This document shows positions 6,795 through 8,774 of a stretch of DNA of 8,774 bases, piece after piece. The DNA comes from Pseudomonadota bacterium (GTDB taxonomy: Bacteria; Pseudomonadota; Alphaproteobacteria; Caulobacterales; Caulobacteraceae). Where the stretch lies: assembly GCA_023424215.1 (NCBI GenBank), contig JAFAEC010000098.1:1-8774 (forward strand), given 5' to 3'. The notes below the pieces were generated by a model that was not told where the DNA came from, made no database searches, and was given only the letters and a program-made list of their open reading frames with translations. Every line of letters begins with the position of its first letter. The first letter of the stretch is position 1. A program made the position numbers and the translations under genes.

Positions 6795-8054
6795 CTAGCG
6801 CGCCGCCTTCCACGCCTCGTAGGCGGCCAGCAGGTCGTCGGCGAGAATCCCGCCGATCCAGTCCGCGCCGGCGCTGGTGAAATGCACGCGGTCGCCGCGC
6901 ATCAACGGCTCGGGCCGCAGCGCCAGTCGATCCGACGAACAGTCTCCGCCCATGCGCCCATGCCAGTCCCAGAACGCCACACCCGTGTCTGCGGCGACCC
7001 GGCGCTGCACGTCCCGGACCACCGCCAGCGACGGCGGCGGCGCCCGCATCCCGTCGGCGCTGCACCCGCCCTCGACGCCGCTGCGCAGGGCGTCGGGGGC
7101 GCCGAAGATCATCAGCGAGGCGGCCGGCGCCAGTCGGCGCAGGCGCGCGATCTGGCCGCGCAGCAAGGCCTCGTAGGCGGTCGCGTCCAGCCCATCCTCG
7201 AACCCCTCGTTTGTCCCGAAGGCGAGCACGATCAGCGACGGCCGCCAGTTGGCCAGTTGCAGGGCCGCCACCGCCTCGTCCCGCGCGGCGAGGTCACGCA
7301 GGGTCGCGCCGATGATCCCGAGGTTGGACAGGGTCACCCCGCCGCTCATGTAGGCCAGCCGCACGTCGTGCAGCTTCAGCGCGCCGTCCAGCGGTCGCAG
7401 CACGATCTCATCCGGCCGGCCGTTCGCCATCTGGTACACGCACGACCGTTCCGCGCCGTGCTCGTCGAACACCCGTTCGCTCCAGACCTCGCCGTCGGCC
7501 TCCACGCGGAGCCGGCCCGGGCCTTCCCCGCACACCGAGATCATATAGGCGAGGGCGTCCCGCCCCTCCGGCCGCAGCCTCAGCTCCGCCCCCGGCTCGA
7601 GCGCGATCGCCTGCACGCCTGTCAGGCCCACGCCCTCGACGCCGAACCCGTTCGCGCCCACCAGCGGCGCCAGCACCGGCCGCCAGCCGCTCCCCGTCAT
7701 CTCGACCTGATAGGGCGCGAAGCCTTCGTAGGGCGCGCCCGGCGGCAGCACGCCTCGGCCGGCGTCGCCGAAGCGGACCTGCAGGGCCGCCCGCACCTTG
7801 CCGGTGATCCGGTCGCCCGCCGTGTGGCTGTCGCCGATCTGGAGAATGTGCACCGGGCCGGCGCGCCGCCCGGCCTCCGTGGCCGCCAGCGCGCCGAAGA
7901 CGTCCGCCAGCGCCTCGACCTGGCAAATGCCCCCCGGGCAGGCCGAAGCGTCCGGCGGCGGCGGGGTTGAGGCGACGTAGGGGACCTCCTGGGCCGCCGC
8001 CGCGCCGGCGAGCGCCCACAGCCCCGCGACCAGCGCCGCTGCGGTCCGTCCCAT
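6795..8054 (-). CDS. Secreted SGNH/GDSL hydrolase, Ape1-like
   Basis: Predicted periplasmic esterase or acyltransferase, 419 aa. A Sec signal covers residues 1-21 (AAA then QE). Block I is LQIGDSHTAGD with nucleophile Ser76; the run that follows (LQVRFGDAGRG) resembles the neisserial and Campylobacter peptidoglycan O-acetylesterase Ape1. The oxyanion Asn282 is in FGTNE, and the Asp388/His391 pair is in GDRVHFT. Between blocks I and III, about residues 115-240 look beta-rich and make the protein much longer than a minimal SGNH domain; Ape1 has an inserted carbohydrate-binding-like domain at the same place. The start is 2 bp after the upstream stop (TGAGCATG) and lacks a clear Shine-Dalgarno, which suggests coupled translation. 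It could remove acetyl groups (Ape1 role) or attach them (PatB role); sequence alone does not decide. Confidence 0.9.
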   Translation of the reverse strand: MGRTAAALVAGLWALAGAAAAQEVPYVASTPPPPDASACPGGICQVEALADVFGALAATEAGRRAGPVHILQIGDSHTAGDRITGKVRAALQVRFGDAGRGVLPPGAPYEGFAPYQVEMTGSGWRPVLAPLVGANGFGVEGVGLTGVQAIALEPGAELRLRPEGRDALAYMISVCGEGPGRLRVEADGEVWSERVFDEHGAERSCVYQMANGRPDEIVLRPLDGALKLHDVRLAYMSGGVTLSNLGIIGATLRDLAARDEAVAALQLANWRPSLIVLAFGTNEGFEDGLDATAYEALLRGQIARLRRLAPAASLMIFGAPDALRSGVEGGCSADGMRAPPPSLAVVRDVQRRVAADTGVAFWDWHGRMGGDCSSDRLALRPEPLMRGDRVHFTSAGADWIGGILADDLLAAYEAWKAAR

Positions 8055-8056
8055 GC

Positions 8057-8774
8057 TCAGGACGCGGGCGCGGCCAAGGCGGGTTCCGGTCGGTCCAGAC
8101 CGGCGTCACGCTTCAGCCGTGCCGCCACCGGAGCGCTGATCCGCAGATAGCCGGCCATCGACATGTGGATGCCGTCGTTGGCCCGCATCAACACCCGGCG
8201 CCCCGCGTCGTTGGGCAGATAGGCCTCGTAGCCGCCGTCCGCGTTCGAGGTCAGCGAGACCGTTTCGATGTACGGCACGCCCAGAGCCCGCATGCGCGTC
8301 TCGACCACGCTGTTGATCAGGCTCATCCGGCCGTCGAACCGCTCGCCCTTCATGCGCGGCAGGCCGACCCAGTACACCGCCACGTCCCGCCTGCGGAGCA
8401 GGGCGACAAGGTCGTCGATGCGCCGGCCGTAGGCGGCCTTCCATCCCTCGCTGCCGAACGGGTGCACCGTTCCGTCCGCCTCGATGCCCTGCGCGTCGTT
8501 GGCGCCGAACAGGACCACGGCCGCGTCGACCGGCTGCTCGTCCAGCTGACGGCGGGTCTTCTCCTCGATGTTCACATAGTCGTAGCGACTGAGCCCGGTG
8601 GAGACCTCCGAGAACTTCGTCACCCGGACCCCCGGCTCGTCGCGCAGCTCGCGGTACAGGCCGGCGTACAGGCCGTCGGCCATGGAGTCGCCGAAGACGC
8701 CGATCCGCAGCGGCCCCTGCGCCGCCCGCGCGGCAAGAGGCGTGACGGCGGGCGCGGCCACAGGAGCGCTCGGC
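8057..8774 (-). CDS. DUF459-type SGNH hydrolase/acyltransferase, 5' end cut by window
   Basis: The reading frame is open to the right edge, so the start is outside the window; the GTG at 8761 is probably internal because the residues around it (PSAPVAAPAVTPLA) look like a linker after a signal or membrane anchor. Numbered from that GTG (234 aa), block I is GVFGDSMADGLY with Ser26, block II is STGLSR with Gly56, block III is FGANDAQ with Asn88, and Asp196/His199 lie in NDGIHM. This block pattern is typical of DUF459 proteins, putative periplasmic SGNH enzymes. As I recall, a protein of this type sits beside the MBOAT and Ape1 genes in the neisserial peptidoglycan O-acetylation cluster. The role here would be to transfer or remove acyl groups in the periplasm with the downstream MBOAT. 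The operon promoter must lie beyond 8774. Confidence 0.9.
   Translation of the reverse strand, partial: PSAPVAAPAVTPLAARAAQGPLRIGVFGDSMADGLYAGLYRELRDEPGVRVTKFSEVSTGLSRYDYVNIEEKTRRQLDEQPVDAAVVLFGANDAQGIEADGTVHPFGSEGWKAAYGRRIDDLVALLRRRDVAVYWVGLPRMKGERFDGRMSLINSVVETRMRALGVPYIETVSLTSNADGGYEAYLPNDAGRRVLMRANDGIHMSMAGYLRISAPVAARLKRDAGLDRPEPALAAPAS

Noticed and set aside
4581..7970. Plus-strand open frame of about 1129 codons
   Set aside because: It runs antisense to four well-supported genes (tyrosinase, small membrane protein, MBOAT, SGNH). The product is Arg/Gln/His/Pro-rich without domains, as expected when GC-rich third positions remove stops on the opposite strand.
8759..8761. GTG at 8761 as the true start of the DUF459 protein
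   Set aside because: The frame stays open upstream to the window edge, and no signal or membrane segment lies between this GTG and the SGNH core, which begins within 20 residues. The gene is most likely cut by the window.

Overview
This 8.8 kb window is GC-rich (about 70% by eye). All seven genes lie on the minus strand, so transcription runs from the right edge to the left. The composition, the Tat-exported and lipidated proteins, and a C/G-block palindromic intergenic repeat suggest an alphaproteobacterium, most likely Caulobacterales (Brevundimonas or a relative). That assignment is from pattern memory, not a search.

Right half (8774 to 4836): a tightly packed block of four genes. They are a DUF459-type SGNH protein (5' end outside the window), a secreted SGNH/GDSL hydrolase resembling peptidoglycan O-acetylesterase Ape1, an AlgI/PatA-type MBOAT O-acyltransferase, and an unrecognised single-pass membrane protein. 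The junctions are 2, 0 and 15 bp. Together they look like an envelope O-acylation module: MBOAT moves acyl groups across the inner membrane, and the two periplasmic SGNH enzymes put them on, or take them off, peptidoglycan or an exported glycan. The small membrane protein is a candidate extra component.

Middle (4795 to 2679): a Tat-exported tyrosinase with a long C-terminal domain like that of plant polyphenol oxidase. It is followed, with an ATGA overlap, by a probable lipoprotein metalloprotease of the matrixin/metzincin type with a polyproline stalk. The tyrosinase starts 40 bp after the acylation block and no clear promoter is visible there, so all six genes may form one operon.

Left (2611 to 176): a secreted S9 serine peptidase close to plant chloroplast glutamyl endopeptidase (CGEP). 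It probably has its own weak sigma-70 promoter, whose -35 overlaps the stop codon of the metalloprotease gene.

Beyond its stop, at 36-151, is an inverted pair of about 47-bp units. Each unit has two hairpins. The second hairpin differs between units by compensatory changes, as in REP/BIME elements. Bases 1-35 show nothing I can interpret. There are no tRNA, rRNA, CRISPR or transposase genes. The long plus-strand open frames are antisense shadows caused by GC-rich codon usage.
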